This document shows positions 36,710 through 45,629 of a stretch of 64,000 bases of DNA, in pieces. The stretch's first letter is position 1, and every line of letters starts with the position of its first letter. The DNA is from Acinetobacter sp. Marseille-Q1618. GTDB lineage: Bacteria > Pseudomonadota > Gammaproteobacteria > Pseudomonadales > Moraxellaceae. The DNA lies in NCBI RefSeq assembly GCF_902809855.1, contig NZ_CADDWJ010000002.1, forward strand, positions 186,001-250,000. The letters are read 5' to 3'. Made by a program: the position numbers and the translations under genes. The notes below the pieces were generated by a model that was not told where the DNA came from, ran no database searches, and saw only the letters and a list, made by a program, of their open reading frames with translations.

Positions 36710-38158
36710 ATGAACAGTCAAACAAAAACAAATCCAATGACTTCTTATTCCCCTGAAGTTCAACATTTACACGATACGCTTGCGCAACAACAACAAGCAT
36801 ATCAACGTTATCCCGTTCCAACTGCAAAAGAACGTATTGAGCGTTTGGCTCGCTTAAAAAAAGTGTTACTAAAATATCAAGATCAAATTGCAGAAGCAAT
36901 CAATCAAGATTATGGCAACCGCTCTATCACTGAAACCAAAATCGGTGAATTGGTGACTTGTCTAGAACAGATCAAATATTATAGTAAAAACTTAACTGCA
37001 TGGATGAAACCGTCGAAACGTCATGTCGGCATCATGCACCAACCGTCAAAAGCATGGGTACAGTACCAACCACTGGGTGTGATTGGGATTATTGCACCGT
37101 GGAATTATCCATTGGTTCTGTCTGTTGGCCCACTCATCTGTGCGTTGGCTGCAGGCAACCATGCCATGATCAAAATCTCAAGTTCTTCAATGAATTTTGG
37201 TTATGTTTTAGAAAATGCACTTTCTGAAGCTTTTCCGCGTGAACTCGTGGCGGTGGTTACGGGCGGTGGCGTGATCTCAGATGCATTTAGTCATTTGCCT
37301 TTTGATAAAATCATTTTCACTGGTTCAACCAATGTCGGTAAAACCGTGATGGCAGCAGCTTCAGAGAATTTAGTTCCTGTGATTTTAGAACTCGGTGGTA
37401 AATCCCCTGCTATTGTGCATCCATCCACTGAAATGAAAGATGTGGCACAACGTTTGGCATTTGGTAAATTATGGAACTCAGGGCAAACTTGTGTTGCACC
37501 AGACCATTTATTCTTGCCTAAAGGCAAAACGGCAGAGTTTGTAGATCAGTTCAAAAAAATTGTTAGCGGTATGTATCCAAATATTGCCAACAACCAAGAC
37601 TACACCTCGATTATTAATGACAAACAATATAGACGTGTACAAAGCTATCTAGAAGATGCTAAAGCGCAAGGTGCTGAACTGATTGAAATCAATCCTAAAA
37701 ATGAGGATTTAACGCAAGTACGTAAGATTGCACCGACATTAGTTACAGGTGTAACCACTGACATGGAGATCATGAAAAATGAAATCTTTGGGCCAGTGTT
37801 ACCGATCATGGAATATGATCAAATTGATGATGTCATCGACTTTATTAATAGCCGTCCACGCCCACTTGCATTATACTATTTCGACTTTGACGATGCGCGA
37901 GCACAATATGTGGCGCAGCGTACCCATTCAGGGCATTTCGGTCAAAACGCATTATTAACCCATGTTGCACAAGATGATCTGCCATTTGGTGGTGTTGGTG
38001 CATCAGGTATGGGTAAATATCACGGCCCAGAAGGTTTCTTCAATTTGTCGCATGAACGCTCTATGATGTCTATGCCTAAACTGTTTAGCGTAAAATTCAT
38101 CCTACCGCCATTTGGTGGCGCTGTTCATAAAATTCTAGAGAAAACTTTTATCCGTTAA
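36710..38158 (+). CDS. Aldehyde dehydrogenase, coniferyl aldehyde dehydrogenase-like
   Basis: The 482-residue NAD(P)-dependent aldehyde dehydrogenase has GVIGIIAPWNYPLVL, the catalytic glutamate in ILELGGKSPAIV (about residue 220) and the nucleophile cysteine in NSGQTCVAPDHLF (about 263). Length and the HRSM-like C-terminal membrane-proximal tail (LFSVKFILPPFGGAVHKIL) suggest the coniferyl aldehyde dehydrogenase/fatty-aldehyde branch, which acts on aromatic or long-chain aldehydes. I chose the ATG at 36710 over a GTG nine bases upstream. It is divergent from a TetR regulator. Confidence 0.85.
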   Translation: MNSQTKTNPMTSYSPEVQHLHDTLAQQQQAYQRYPVPTAKERIERLARLKKVLLKYQDQIAEAINQDYGNRSITETKIGELVTCLEQIKYYSKNLTAWMKPSKRHVGIMHQPSKAWVQYQPLGVIGIIAPWNYPLVLSVGPLICALAAGNHAMIKISSSSMNFGYVLENALSEAFPRELVAVVTGGGVISDAFSHLPFDKIIFTGSTNVGKTVMAAASENLVPVILELGGKSPAIVHPSTEMKDVAQRLAFGKLWNSGQTCVAPDHLFLPKGKTAEFVDQFKKIVSGMYPNIANNQDYTSIINDKQYRRVQSYLEDAKAQGAELIEINPKNEDLTQVRKIAPTLVTGVTTDMEIMKNEIFGPVLPIMEYDQIDDVIDFINSRPRPLALYYFDFDDARAQYVAQRTHSGHFGQNALLTHVAQDDLPFGGVGASGMGKYHGPEGFFNLSHERSMMSMPKLFSVKFILPPFGGAVHKILEKTFIR

Positions 38159-38204
38159 CTGATCAAGGCATGATCTATCGTCAAAGATCATGCAGTGTTT
38201 TCAC

Positions 38205-38236
38205 CGATTCCGCTTGTCTTTTAAGCGGAATTTTGG
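38205..38236 (+). terminator. Rho-independent terminator after aldehyde dehydrogenase
   Basis: ATTCCGCTT and AAGCGGAAT pair around a seven-base loop, followed by TTTTGG. A second dyad, GCATGATC/GATCATGC, lies just upstream at about 38168-38192. Confidence 0.7.
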
Positions 38237-38323
38237 TATAAAACGCCCCTTGAAAGAATTCAATCCGTTTTATTTTGACTGGCCATACAGATTTGCTGTT
38301 GGCTAAATCAATGGAGTTACACC

Positions 38324-38560
38324 ATGTCTAAGGTTTGCCAAGTTACCGGCAAGCGTCCAGTCGTTGGTAACAACGTCTCACACGCCAACAACAAAACTAA
38401 ACGCCGGTTCGAGCCGAACCTGCACCACCACCGTTTCTGGTTAGAAAGCGAAAAACGTTTTGTACGTCTTCGTCTAACCACTAAAGGTATGCGTATTATC
38501 GACAAATTGGGTATCGAAAAGGTTGTTGCTGACCTACGTGCTCAAGGTCAAAAGATCTAA
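38324..38560 (+). CDS. rpmB: 50S ribosomal protein L28
   Basis: L28 is a structural protein of the large ribosomal subunit. The 78-residue product starts [16 protein letters not shown] and carries [18 protein letters not shown], which is diagnostic. It is followed by rpmG with a 12-base gap, the conserved rpmB-rpmG operon. The ribosome binding site GGAG lies upstream. Confidence 0.98.
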
Positions 38561-38572
38561 GGAGTCTGAACC

Positions 38573-38728
38573 ATGCGTGATAAAATTCGCCTAGTTTCTA
38601 CTGCTGGTACAGGTTATTTCTATACCACAACTAAGAACAAACGTACTATGCCGGAAAAAATGGAAATCAAAAAATTTGATCCAAAAATCCGTCAACACGT
38701 CGTATTCAAAGAAGCTAAAATTAAATAA
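38573..38728 (+). CDS. rpmG: 50S ribosomal protein L33
   Basis: L33 is a small protein of the large ribosomal subunit. The 51-residue product starts [19 protein letters not shown] and continues [19 protein letters not shown]; these match the family. It begins 12 bases after rpmB with GGAG at the end of rpmB. The cysteine-free version (no zinc pair) is the common form in this lineage. A strong terminator follows. Confidence 0.97.
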   Translation: MRDKIRLVSTAGTGYFYTTTKNKRTMPEKMEIKKFDPKIRQHVVFKEAKIK

Positions 38729-38741
38729 TTTTAGTTTTTTA

Positions 38742-38772
38742 AAAAACACGGCCCTTTTGGGTCGTTTTTTTT
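38742..38772 (+). terminator. Rho-independent terminator after rpmB-rpmG
   Basis: ACGGCCC-TTTT-GGGTCGT with one G-T pair is followed by a run of eight Ts. Confidence 0.9.
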
Positions 38773-38886
38773 GCCTTTTTTTTATGCGAATGGTTAAAAT
38801 TCTCCAAGTTTTCTTTTGGCACTCTTTGTGCTTGGTTTGTGCATTGAGTTGTCTAATAAATTTCTCCACCTTTTAAGGAGTGTTGA

Positions 38887-40605
38887 GTGCCACATGATGT
38901 AGATTTGATTATTTTGCTTGCAGTTGGTTTTGGTATTGCCCTTATTTTTGGCTATATCGCTGCTCGTTTGCGTTTACCTCCATTGATCGGCTATTTGATT
39001 GCCGGAATTATTATTAGCCCAAATACACCAGGTGTGGTGGGAGATATCGCCCTTGCCAATCAGCTTGCGGAACTGGGGGTGATGTTCCTGATGTTTGGCG
39101 TGGGTATGCACTTTTCCCTGAATGATCTGATGCAAGTCCGACGTATTGCACTACCGGGGGCTATTTTACAAATTACTGTTGCCACGATTCTAGGCATGAT
39201 TGTGTCGCACTTCTGGGGTTGGAGTTGGGGTTCAGCACTGGTTTTTGGTTTAAGTCTATCCTGTGCCAGTACCGTGGTTTTGCTTAAAGCTTTAGGTGAC
39301 AAAGGATTACTCAACTCAGTCAATGGAAAAATTGCTGTCGGTTGGCTTTTGGTTGAAGACCTTGTGATGGTCTTGGTTTTAGTTTTATTACCTGCTACGG
39401 CTGTACTATTAGGAGGTCATGCACTTGAGGGGCATGCTTCTGATGAGAACATTTGGCTGACTTTAGGGATTACCTTACTTAAGGTTTCAGGTTTTATTGC
39501 GTTTATGCTGATTGTTGGTAAAAGACTGGTACCAATGATCATGCAGTATGTGGCTCGTTTGGGCTCTAGAGAGTTATTTACCCTAACTGTAGTTGCTGCT
39601 GCCGTTTCCATTGCGTATGGCTCTTATGCGATCTTTGGCGTTTCTATGGCACTTGGTGCATTCTTTGCGGGCATGGTCGTTAAAGAGTCTGACTTTAGCC
39701 ATCGTGCTGAAGAAGAAACCTTACCGCTTCGAGAAATATTTTCGATTTTGTTCTTTGTATCTGTGGGCATGTTGTTTGACCCACGTATCCTGATTGAGCA
39801 ACCGTTACATATTTTAGCCGTGATCGCTATTATCATGATTGGTAAAACCATTGCGGCAATGGGACTGGTTTTATTTTTCCGCTATCCCCTCAATACAGCG
39901 TTAACTGTGGGCGCAAGTTTAGCGCAAATTGGGGAATTCTCATTTATCCTTGCAACCTTAGGCTTATCACTCGGTCTACTTACACCTGAAGCACAAAACC
40001 TTATTTTGGCAGGTGCTTTATTTTCGATCACGCTCAACTCTTTTTTATTTTCAGCGATTGAACCTGTACAAAACTGGATTCGTGAACGTTCGCATTTGGC
40101 ACGTTTGCTTGAACGCAGTGGCGATCCATTGGCAATGCTGCCTGATGAAGTCGATCAAGATTATTTACGTGATCAAGTGGTGATTGTTGGTCATGGTGAG
40201 GTTGGGGGTAGAATTACCAAAACTTTAATGCGTGAAGGCATTAAAGTCGTTATCGCAGAAGAAAACCGTGAAATTGTTGAAAATTTGCGTCAAAAAGGTA
40301 TTGCTGCAGTTTCAGGTCATGCCACTGAACCGGGAGTTTTAATACAAGCACATATTCAACATGCACGACTTTTGGTGCTTTCACCGATGGATATTTTAGA
40401 TATTCATAAAATCGTTGATACAGCTAAATTACTGAATCCACAAATTCAGGTTTTAGTGTGTGCGGAAAGCAAAGAGGAAGCTGAAGTGATTCGCCAAGAC
40501 AATATTGGCGAGGTGTATTATGCTAAAGAAGAAATGGCGAAAAATATGAGCAATTATATTTTGAATCAGATTGAAATCGCACATCATCATGCACCAACAC
40601 ATTGA
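38887..40605 (+). CDS. ybaL: YbaL/KefC-type monovalent cation:proton antiporter
   Basis: The 572-residue product is a CPA2-family antiporter: 11-13 predicted membrane helices (about 1-400), including LAELGVMFLMFGVGMHFSLND and ALGAFFAGMVVKESDFSHRAEEE, and a C-terminal TrkA-N domain with the nucleotide-binding VVIVGHGEVGGRITKTL (about 428-446). Close block identity with E. coli YbaL supports the name. It starts at a GTG after AAGGAG. Its role is presumed in K+/H+ or cation homeostasis, possibly thiol-linked. It lies behind rpmG but after a terminator. Confidence 0.9.
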   Translation: MPHDVDLIILLAVGFGIALIFGYIAARLRLPPLIGYLIAGIIISPNTPGVVGDIALANQLAELGVMFLMFGVGMHFSLNDLMQVRRIALPGAILQITVATILGMIVSHFWGWSWGSALVFGLSLSCASTVVLLKALGDKGLLNSVNGKIAVGWLLVEDLVMVLVLVLLPATAVLLGGHALEGHASDENIWLTLGITLLKVSGFIAFMLIVGKRLVPMIMQYVARLGSRELFTLTVVAAAVSIAYGSYAIFGVSMALGAFFAGMVVKESDFSHRAEEETLPLREIFSILFFVSVGMLFDPRILIEQPLHILAVIAIIMIGKTIAAMGLVLFFRYPLNTALTVGASLAQIGEFSFILATLGLSLGLLTPEAQNLILAGALFSITLNSFLFSAIEPVQNWIRERSHLARLLERSGDPLAMLPDEVDQDYLRDQVVIVGHGEVGGRITKTLMREGIKVVIAEENREIVENLRQKGIAAVSGHATEPGVLIQAHIQHARLLVLSPMDILDIHKIVDTAKLLNPQIQVLVCAESKEEAEVIRQDNIGEVYYAKEEMAKNMSNYILNQIEIAHHHAPTH

Positions 40606-40623
40606 TTCATGAGTTATTTCAAA

Positions 40624-40655
40624 CAGACTATCAGATATGCTAGTCTGTTTGTTTT
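40624..40655 (+). terminator. Rho-independent terminator after ybaL
   Basis: AAACAGACTA and TAGTCTGTTT pair around a ten-base loop, followed by GTTTT. Confidence 0.8.
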
Positions 40656-40771
40656 AAACAAAGTCATTTTAAAAGAAGCACTATAAGTAACAACTTCATA
40701 AAATGAACTTTTCCATTAAAAAACTTAAATACATTGTATTGAAATATATAAAATATCAATAAGAGGACAGT

Positions 40772-41017
40772 ATGTTTCTATTTTATTTCGGGCTACTCAT
40801 TTTGGTGATTGCCTCAATTGGCTTTCTCATTGCAGCATTTAAAGAAAGTATTTTATGGGGTTTAGGCTGTTTATTGCTTTCGCCTGTTTCTTTGATTTTT
40901 TTGATCTTACATTGGCATCAAGCTAAAAATCCATTTTTTCTGCAACTGATTGGCTTAGCCATCATGTTTGTGGGCGGCTACTTTTTTGCACCACCGCAGC
41001 CTTTGCCAACCTATTAA
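40772..41017 (+). CDS. Small hydrophobic membrane protein
   Basis: The 81-residue product is nearly all hydrophobic, with three short predicted membrane helices (about 1-21, 27-47 and 56-72). No family is recognised. A GAGGA sequence is well placed upstream. It stands alone between ybaL and a minus-strand gene, with a terminator after it. Confidence 0.6.
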   Translation: MFLFYFGLLILVIASIGFLIAAFKESILWGLGCLLLSPVSLIFLILHWHQAKNPFFLQLIGLAIMFVGGYFFAPPQPLPTY

Positions 41018-41035
41018 AATTCAAAATCTTAAACA

Positions 41036-41065
41036 TAAAAAACGCACTTTCAAGTGCGTTTTTAT
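41036..41065. terminator. Bidirectional terminator between two small genes
   Basis: AAAAACGCACTT-TC-AAGTGCGTTTTT has A- and T-runs on both sides, so it can serve the plus-strand gene ending at 41017 and the minus-strand gene ending at 41087. Confidence 0.88.
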
Positions 41066-41086
41066 TTGAAAATAAATAACAATCAA

Positions 41087-41365
41087 TTAGCTAAAATATT
41101 TTGGCTGCTCATCAACGACTTCTGCTTGTAATTGATTCATTTGATTTTCCATCAATGCGTACAATGCAGCTTGAATCATATGCTGAGCAATCACAGGGGT
41201 TTGTTCACCAAGCAAAGCTTTCACTTCTTCATTAAACTGAATAGTGACCAAAGGCTCTTTTTCAGAACCTGCATTACGTAGCGCCAACTCTCCACCTTCG
41301 AGTTGAACTAACTCTAAAATTGCTTCTTGATTACCAAATAACTCTTTTAACTGTTCAATAGACAT
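41087..41365 (-). CDS. Conserved small acidic protein, unknown function
   Basis: The 92-residue soluble, acidic product (MSIEQLKELFGNQEAI to the C-terminal PKYFS) has no recognised domain. It is probably a conserved Acinetobacter protein. I chose the ATG at 41365 because GGAGG lies nine bases upstream; an in-frame GTG lies nine bases earlier. Neighbouring genes give no functional hint. Confidence 0.65.
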   Translation of the reverse strand: MSIEQLKELFGNQEAILELVQLEGGELALRNAGSEKEPLVTIQFNEEVKALLGEQTPVIAQHMIQAALYALMENQMNQLQAEVVDEQPKYFS

Positions 41366-41480
41366 ATCAATCACCCTCCATGCTCAACATGGGGCAAAAT
41401 ACTGTATGTACTTTGCATCTTGTAGATATTTTTATATAGTCATTCAACTGATAAATTTCAAGTGTATTCAAGCAAAAAGA

Positions 41481-41984
41481 TCAGAATTCCACCATTTCAT
41501 TACGAAAACCATCTATCAATTGGGTCAAATCTCGGTGCCATTCTCTTAAAATCTTAGTATCAGGTAACCATGCTTGTGGGGTTTGCGTAACTTTGATAAT
41601 GAGATTAGATGAGGTTTCATCTTCAGGTTCTGGCGCATTTGGCTCAGGGGCATACTGACATAAACGGTAAGCACGTTTTAATTCTGCAATAAATCCGCTT
41701 TTGGCTAATTGTTGCATGACTACCACTTCTGGTGAAACTTGTCCTTTTGCAGCCATGCCTTCTTCGATGGACTTCAAGGTTGGAGAAAAATCATTGAGAC
41801 GATAGTAGCGCACCAATTCCTGTAAAAATGCCAAAACAGCCCCATGTAAATGAAATACAGCTGCTTCACGATGTGCTTGTTCTTGCTGTACATGCTCAGT
41901 TTGTTCTGCTTGTTGACATGAAAGTCGAGCAAAATACAGCTTTTGATTGGTGCGGTCTGCATGAAAGCGAGCAACTCGGGACAT
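41481..41984 (-). CDS. DUF6586-like protein
   Basis: The 167-residue soluble, helix-rich product starts MSRVARFHADRTNQKLYFARL and contains EAAVFHLHGAVLAFLQELVRYYRL. It resembles the DUF6586 family of small pseudomonad-type proteins, whose function is unknown; in Pseudomonas such a gene lies near topA (established from memory, not checked here). topA is about 9 kb away in this window. Confidence 0.7.
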   Translation of the reverse strand: MSRVARFHADRTNQKLYFARLSCQQAEQTEHVQQEQAHREAAVFHLHGAVLAFLQELVRYYRLNDFSPTLKSIEEGMAAKGQVSPEVVVMQQLAKSGFIAELKRAYRLCQYAPEPNAPEPEDETSSNLIIKVTQTPQAWLPDTKILREWHRDLTQLIDGFRNEMVEF

Positions 41985-42062
41985 AATGTTATTTCCTAGA
42001 TTTTGGCGTGTACTACCTACCTCTCTAAGATAAACTTTCTTGTTAGAAAATCACAATAATAT

Positions 42063-42425
42063 TTATAAATGATCTAAATCAACTAAATAGATTTTTCGTT
42101 GAGCAAGCACCTCAAAAGGCTGTGAAATGGGGCGAACATTGCAGATCACCCAAGCCCAATAACCTTCCGCCCAATTACTTGCACAGGCAGCCTCAACCTC
42201 ATCTTCTCGCCACGGGTGTACTGACGCTATATCAACAATGGCAACTGCGCTCCCCATTTCCTCGGTATATTCAGCAGTTAAAAATTGAGTATTTTCAACA
42301 ATGACCAAATCGCGTAAGGGTAATTGTTTAGGCGTCCAAGAGCGTATTTCCAACGTTTTTAAACCTTGAGCAATCTTGGTTCCACTCGGAGCAACAATCG
42401 ATAAGGCAGAATAGGTTTTTAGCAT
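42063..42425 (-). CDS. ASCH-domain-like protein
   Basis: The 120-residue product has an ASCH/PUA-like fold pattern: SALSIVAPSGTKIAQGLKTLEIRSW with a basic and aromatic patch, then LVIVENTQF, AVAIVDIASVHPW and YWAWVICNVRPI. ASCH domains are thought to bind RNA or modified nucleotides. I chose the ATG at 42425 instead of a TTG twelve bases upstream. It is a single gene in a run of small RNA-related genes (RRM protein next on the same strand). Confidence 0.75.
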   Translation of the reverse strand: MLKTYSALSIVAPSGTKIAQGLKTLEIRSWTPKQLPLRDLVIVENTQFLTAEYTEEMGSAVAIVDIASVHPWREDEVEAACASNWAEGYWAWVICNVRPISQPFEVLAQRKIYLVDLDHL

Positions 42426-42452
42426 ACATATTCTCAATCAAGCTTTTCAAAT

Positions 42453-42481
42453 CATAAAAAAGGAGTCATTTCGACTCCTTC
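42453..42481 (-). terminator. Rho-independent terminator after the RRM gene
   Basis: Read on the minus strand, AAGGAGTC-GAAAT-GACTCCTT is followed by TTTTTATG. Confidence 0.82.
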
Positions 42482-42494
42482 TTTAATTAATATA

Positions 42495-42746
42495 TTAAGC
42501 TTGTGGCTTCTCTTCCGCAGCTTTGACACGAATCCCTGCGCCTTTCACTTTTAAGGTATTTAAACCTTTAATGGCTTTAATCGCTTCACGTGCATTTGGC
42601 ATTTCCACAAAGCCAAAACCTTTTGATTTATTGGTTTCACTGTCCATGACAATAACAACTGACTCAACTGCACCATAAGGTTTAAACAATTCAAGTAGTT
42701 CTGCCTCATTCACAGAACGCTCTAAATTACGCACTAAAATTTTCAT
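42495..42746 (-). CDS. Small RNA-recognition-motif (RRM) protein
   Basis: The 83-residue product is a single RRM: KILVRNLERSVNEAELLELF holds the RNP2 strand, and SKGFGFVEMP (about residues 44-53) the RNP1 strand with its aromatic residues. Such bacterial one-domain RRM proteins bind RNA, often under cold or stress conditions. I chose the ATG at 42746. It lies 30 bases from the helicase gene on the same strand, and the two may be cotranscribed. A good terminator ends the unit. Confidence 0.88.
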   Translation of the reverse strand: MKILVRNLERSVNEAELLELFKPYGAVESVVIVMDSETNKSKGFGFVEMPNAREAIKAIKGLNTLKVKGAGIRVKAAEEKPQA

Positions 42747-42775
42747 GATCAAACCTTCAATATCTTCGCTATAGT

Positions 42776-44767
42776 TTAATCTAGATCAATCCCAAAATCT
42801 AAATTAATCGCTTTTCGTTCAATCAAAGCACTTTTTACCGTTTGTTCACGCTGACGATAATGGGTTTCTGTGGTACATAAATTGCGAGTTAAATCATTTA
42901 AAAAATAACTTTCAACTTTACGCCCTTGCTCATCGGTTTGTGTATGTGCCCAAAAACTTAGGTTTTGTTTAGTTAGAATCAATTCATTTTGCGCACGAGT
43001 CAACGCTACATATAACACACGACGTTCTTCTTCCACTTCATCAAAATTACCTTGCGCACGTGCATGTGGATATTGCCCTGCTGATACATTTGCGACATAA
43101 CATACTTTTTGCTCAGTACCTTTCGCTGAATGAATGGTAATCAGTGTTACCACATCATCTTGCGACTGACGTTCAATTTCACTGATTGAAACAGGATCGA
43201 GCACATATTCTTCTAAAAATTCACTGAGTTGAGAATGTTTAGATGCTAATTGCTTCACCAAATCAAAATCACCCACTCGTTTATGCCAGTCTTTCTTGGC
43301 ATAGTTTTCTTCGAGTTGCTGAACAATGGCTTCGACACCCAATTTCACACACGCCTCTACTTCGGTTTTCAGCACTGACATTTGCTTCATGATCAGCAAA
43401 GTAGGATCAGGAATACGCCCAAATTTTTCTAATTTTTCAAAAATTTTATCCAAATCTGCTTCGAGCAAAAGTTGCTGTGCAAGCTTACTTGCGCCAACAT
43501 CACCCACACCATTCCATAAAGTTAAAAAGCGCATCCATGCGATATCATCCATTGGATTGGCAATGACACGCAGTAAACTGAGCAAGTCTTTTACATGTGC
43601 AGTTTCAAGTAATTTCATGCCACCGATAAAACGATATGGAACACTGGCTTGAATAAATGCCGCTTCGATATGCCGTGCCGCAAAAGCAGAACGCACCAAG
43701 ACCATATGTTCGCTCCACGCAGAACCTTCTAGTAAATGTCGCTCTTTGATATCAATAGCGATCCATTTTGCTTCATCAAACTCATTTGGGAAGACATGCA
43801 TGCGTGGTTTTATGCCGTCACCTCGATAAGCTTCTAATTTTTTATCGTATTTGATCGGGCTTTGATCAAGTAACCAATTAGAAAGGTCTAAAATTTCTTG
43901 AGTTGAACGGTAATTTTTTTCGAGTTTAAAAATCTGCGCATCAGGTACACGTTCTTTAAAATGGTGAATATTTTCAAAATCAGCACCACGAAAACCGTAA
44001 ATCGACTGTGCATCATCTCCCACACAGAACAATGAAGTTTTGTCTTTTAGAGGTTCAAGAATTGCCCATTGCAAAGGATTAGTATCTTGCATTTCATCCA
44101 CAAGAAGATGCTGACACAAGCCTGCGACATAATCGACCAAGCCTTCCGACTGTGCCAAGCCTGAGGCAACCACAGCGAGAATATCATCATAATCCAAAAA
44201 GTTACGCATCCGTTTTCGGCTTTCGTACTCTTTCATGATTTCAGCAATTTGGTCTTTATATTCCAAAAATTCAGGCAATTGTTTTTCTAAAGCCAGACTG
44301 AGTTTTTGACGGGTATTTCGAGCAAATGAATACAAATCACATAATTGTTGTGGTTTGGGTAATGCATTTGGATTCTTTTTATCGTCTTTGCCCCGAATCA
44401 AGCGGAACAACATCAGTTGATCATCTCGATCAATAATTGAAAATTGGTCTAATCCAAAAGCTTTTGGCACACGACGTAACAAATACATGCAAAAGGTATG
44501 GAAAGTTGATGCGCGTAAACCTTTGGCTTGCTCACCTAATGCTAACTCAACACGCGCCACAATTTCACTTGCCGATCGGCGAGTAAATGTCAGGATTTGG
44601 ATTTGATTAGCAGGGATGCCTTGATCAATCAGGTAAGCTGCACGTGCTACGATGGTTTTGGTTTTACCACAACCTGCCCCTGCAAGTACTAAACTGTGTT
44701 TGGTTTCAGTTGTCGCAGCTTGTTTTTGTTGAGGGTTTAATTCATTGATCAGGTTGGCTAAACTCAT
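42776..44767 (-). CDS. UvrD/Rep-family (SF1) ATP-dependent DNA helicase
   Basis: The 663-residue product has the SF1A helicase set: LNPQQKQAATTETKHSLVLAGAGCGKT with Walker A AGAGCGKT (about residues 29-36), motif Ia TFTRRSASEI, the DExx motif LLVDEMQDTNPLQW, GDDAQSIYGFRGA, and motifs IV-VI (NYRSTQEI, IHSAKGTE, RVLYVALTRAQ). It unwinds DNA 3' to 5'. It is shorter than UvrD and lacks a clear C-terminal tail, so I keep it as a generic Rep/UvrD-type helicase. The RRM gene follows on the same strand. Confidence 0.9.
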   Translation of the reverse strand: MSLANLINELNPQQKQAATTETKHSLVLAGAGCGKTKTIVARAAYLIDQGIPANQIQILTFTRRSASEIVARVELALGEQAKGLRASTFHTFCMYLLRRVPKAFGLDQFSIIDRDDQLMLFRLIRGKDDKKNPNALPKPQQLCDLYSFARNTRQKLSLALEKQLPEFLEYKDQIAEIMKEYESRKRMRNFLDYDDILAVVASGLAQSEGLVDYVAGLCQHLLVDEMQDTNPLQWAILEPLKDKTSLFCVGDDAQSIYGFRGADFENIHHFKERVPDAQIFKLEKNYRSTQEILDLSNWLLDQSPIKYDKKLEAYRGDGIKPRMHVFPNEFDEAKWIAIDIKERHLLEGSAWSEHMVLVRSAFAARHIEAAFIQASVPYRFIGGMKLLETAHVKDLLSLLRVIANPMDDIAWMRFLTLWNGVGDVGASKLAQQLLLEADLDKIFEKLEKFGRIPDPTLLIMKQMSVLKTEVEACVKLGVEAIVQQLEENYAKKDWHKRVGDFDLVKQLASKHSQLSEFLEEYVLDPVSISEIERQSQDDVVTLITIHSAKGTEQKVCYVANVSAGQYPHARAQGNFDEVEEERRVLYVALTRAQNELILTKQNLSFWAHTQTDEQGRKVESYFLNDLTRNLCTTETHYRQREQTVKSALIERKAINLDFGIDLD

Positions 44768-44839
44768 GGATACTCATCGTGTTGTGGATGGGTGTAGTTT
44801 AGCAGATTTAATTTGTTAACTTCTCTTTCCAACTCTCAA

Positions 44840-45568
44840 TCAATCATTACCATTAACTAATTTCAATACTTCCACCGCCTTTTGAGTTAGCGTAGGTAAA
44901 TACTGATAAGCTGCCGTACCTATTGTTATATACGATGATATTTCTGCAATAGTATCTTTTAACTTTGATCTTTTAAGAAATTCATTTTGTACTTCTGGAT
45001 TTAATAAAACTTCACCATAAATATTTTTTAGTGCACTCTGAAGAACATCACCAACTTTAGAATACTTTTTCAAAGCCCAAATTAATTTATCTAATTCTGT
45101 AACAAGAACTCTTTTTAAATCAAAACTGAGGTTATCATCTTGAATAATTACAGCTCTTTCCTCTTCTAACAGCGTAACCAAGCGACTAACCTTTTCCTCA
45201 TCTAATACGGATCTAACTTCAAAACCATGCTGCCATGTTCTTGCTGACATTCTTAAATATTCTAAAGATTGAGGTGTTACTCTCGATAAATTTTCTCGAA
45301 ATTCACCATATAAATTCAAAGCATCTAAGGTTTGAATTATCCAAGATTGATCAAGTAGTTGTTGTTCATTAATTTCAGCCTCTATTCTTAAAGACTCATG
45401 CAATGCAAGAACTATATTTTGTAAATTATTTACATGGTAACGTACAAAAAAATCATCTTCAGCCTTTAAGAAATTTTTCCATCCAGTTAGTGGACCACAA
45501 CCACCTATTGATCTAGAAAACTCCTTAACTTTTATTATTTCATTAACTAAAAAGGAAATTTGATTCAT
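44840..45568 (-). CDS. Unrecognised helical protein, possible accessory gene
   Basis: The 242-residue product is helix-rich and acidic, with a hydrophobic patch near the C-terminus (SSYITIGTAAYQYLPTL). I recognise no domain, signal peptide or catalytic motif. The coding strand is richer in A and T than its neighbours by eye, and it sits between two well-conserved genes (helicase and glycerate kinase), which is how horizontally acquired or lineage-specific genes often look. I do not propose a function. Confidence 0.5.
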   Translation of the reverse strand: MNQISFLVNEIIKVKEFSRSIGGCGPLTGWKNFLKAEDDFFVRYHVNNLQNIVLALHESLRIEAEINEQQLLDQSWIIQTLDALNLYGEFRENLSRVTPQSLEYLRMSARTWQHGFEVRSVLDEEKVSRLVTLLEEERAVIIQDDNLSFDLKRVLVTELDKLIWALKKYSKVGDVLQSALKNIYGEVLLNPEVQNEFLKRSKLKDTIAEISSYITIGTAAYQYLPTLTQKAVEVLKLVNGND

Positions 45569-45629
45569 AAGTTTTAATGTAAGATCTTATTTAAAAAAAT
45601 ATTTTACTTCATAAATAATATCCTTTCCA

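Noticed and set aside
38591..38876. Open frames on both strands around rpmG
   Set aside because: One is antisense to rpmG and the other is an out-of-frame shadow that runs through the terminator; rpmG at 38573-38728 explains the DNA.
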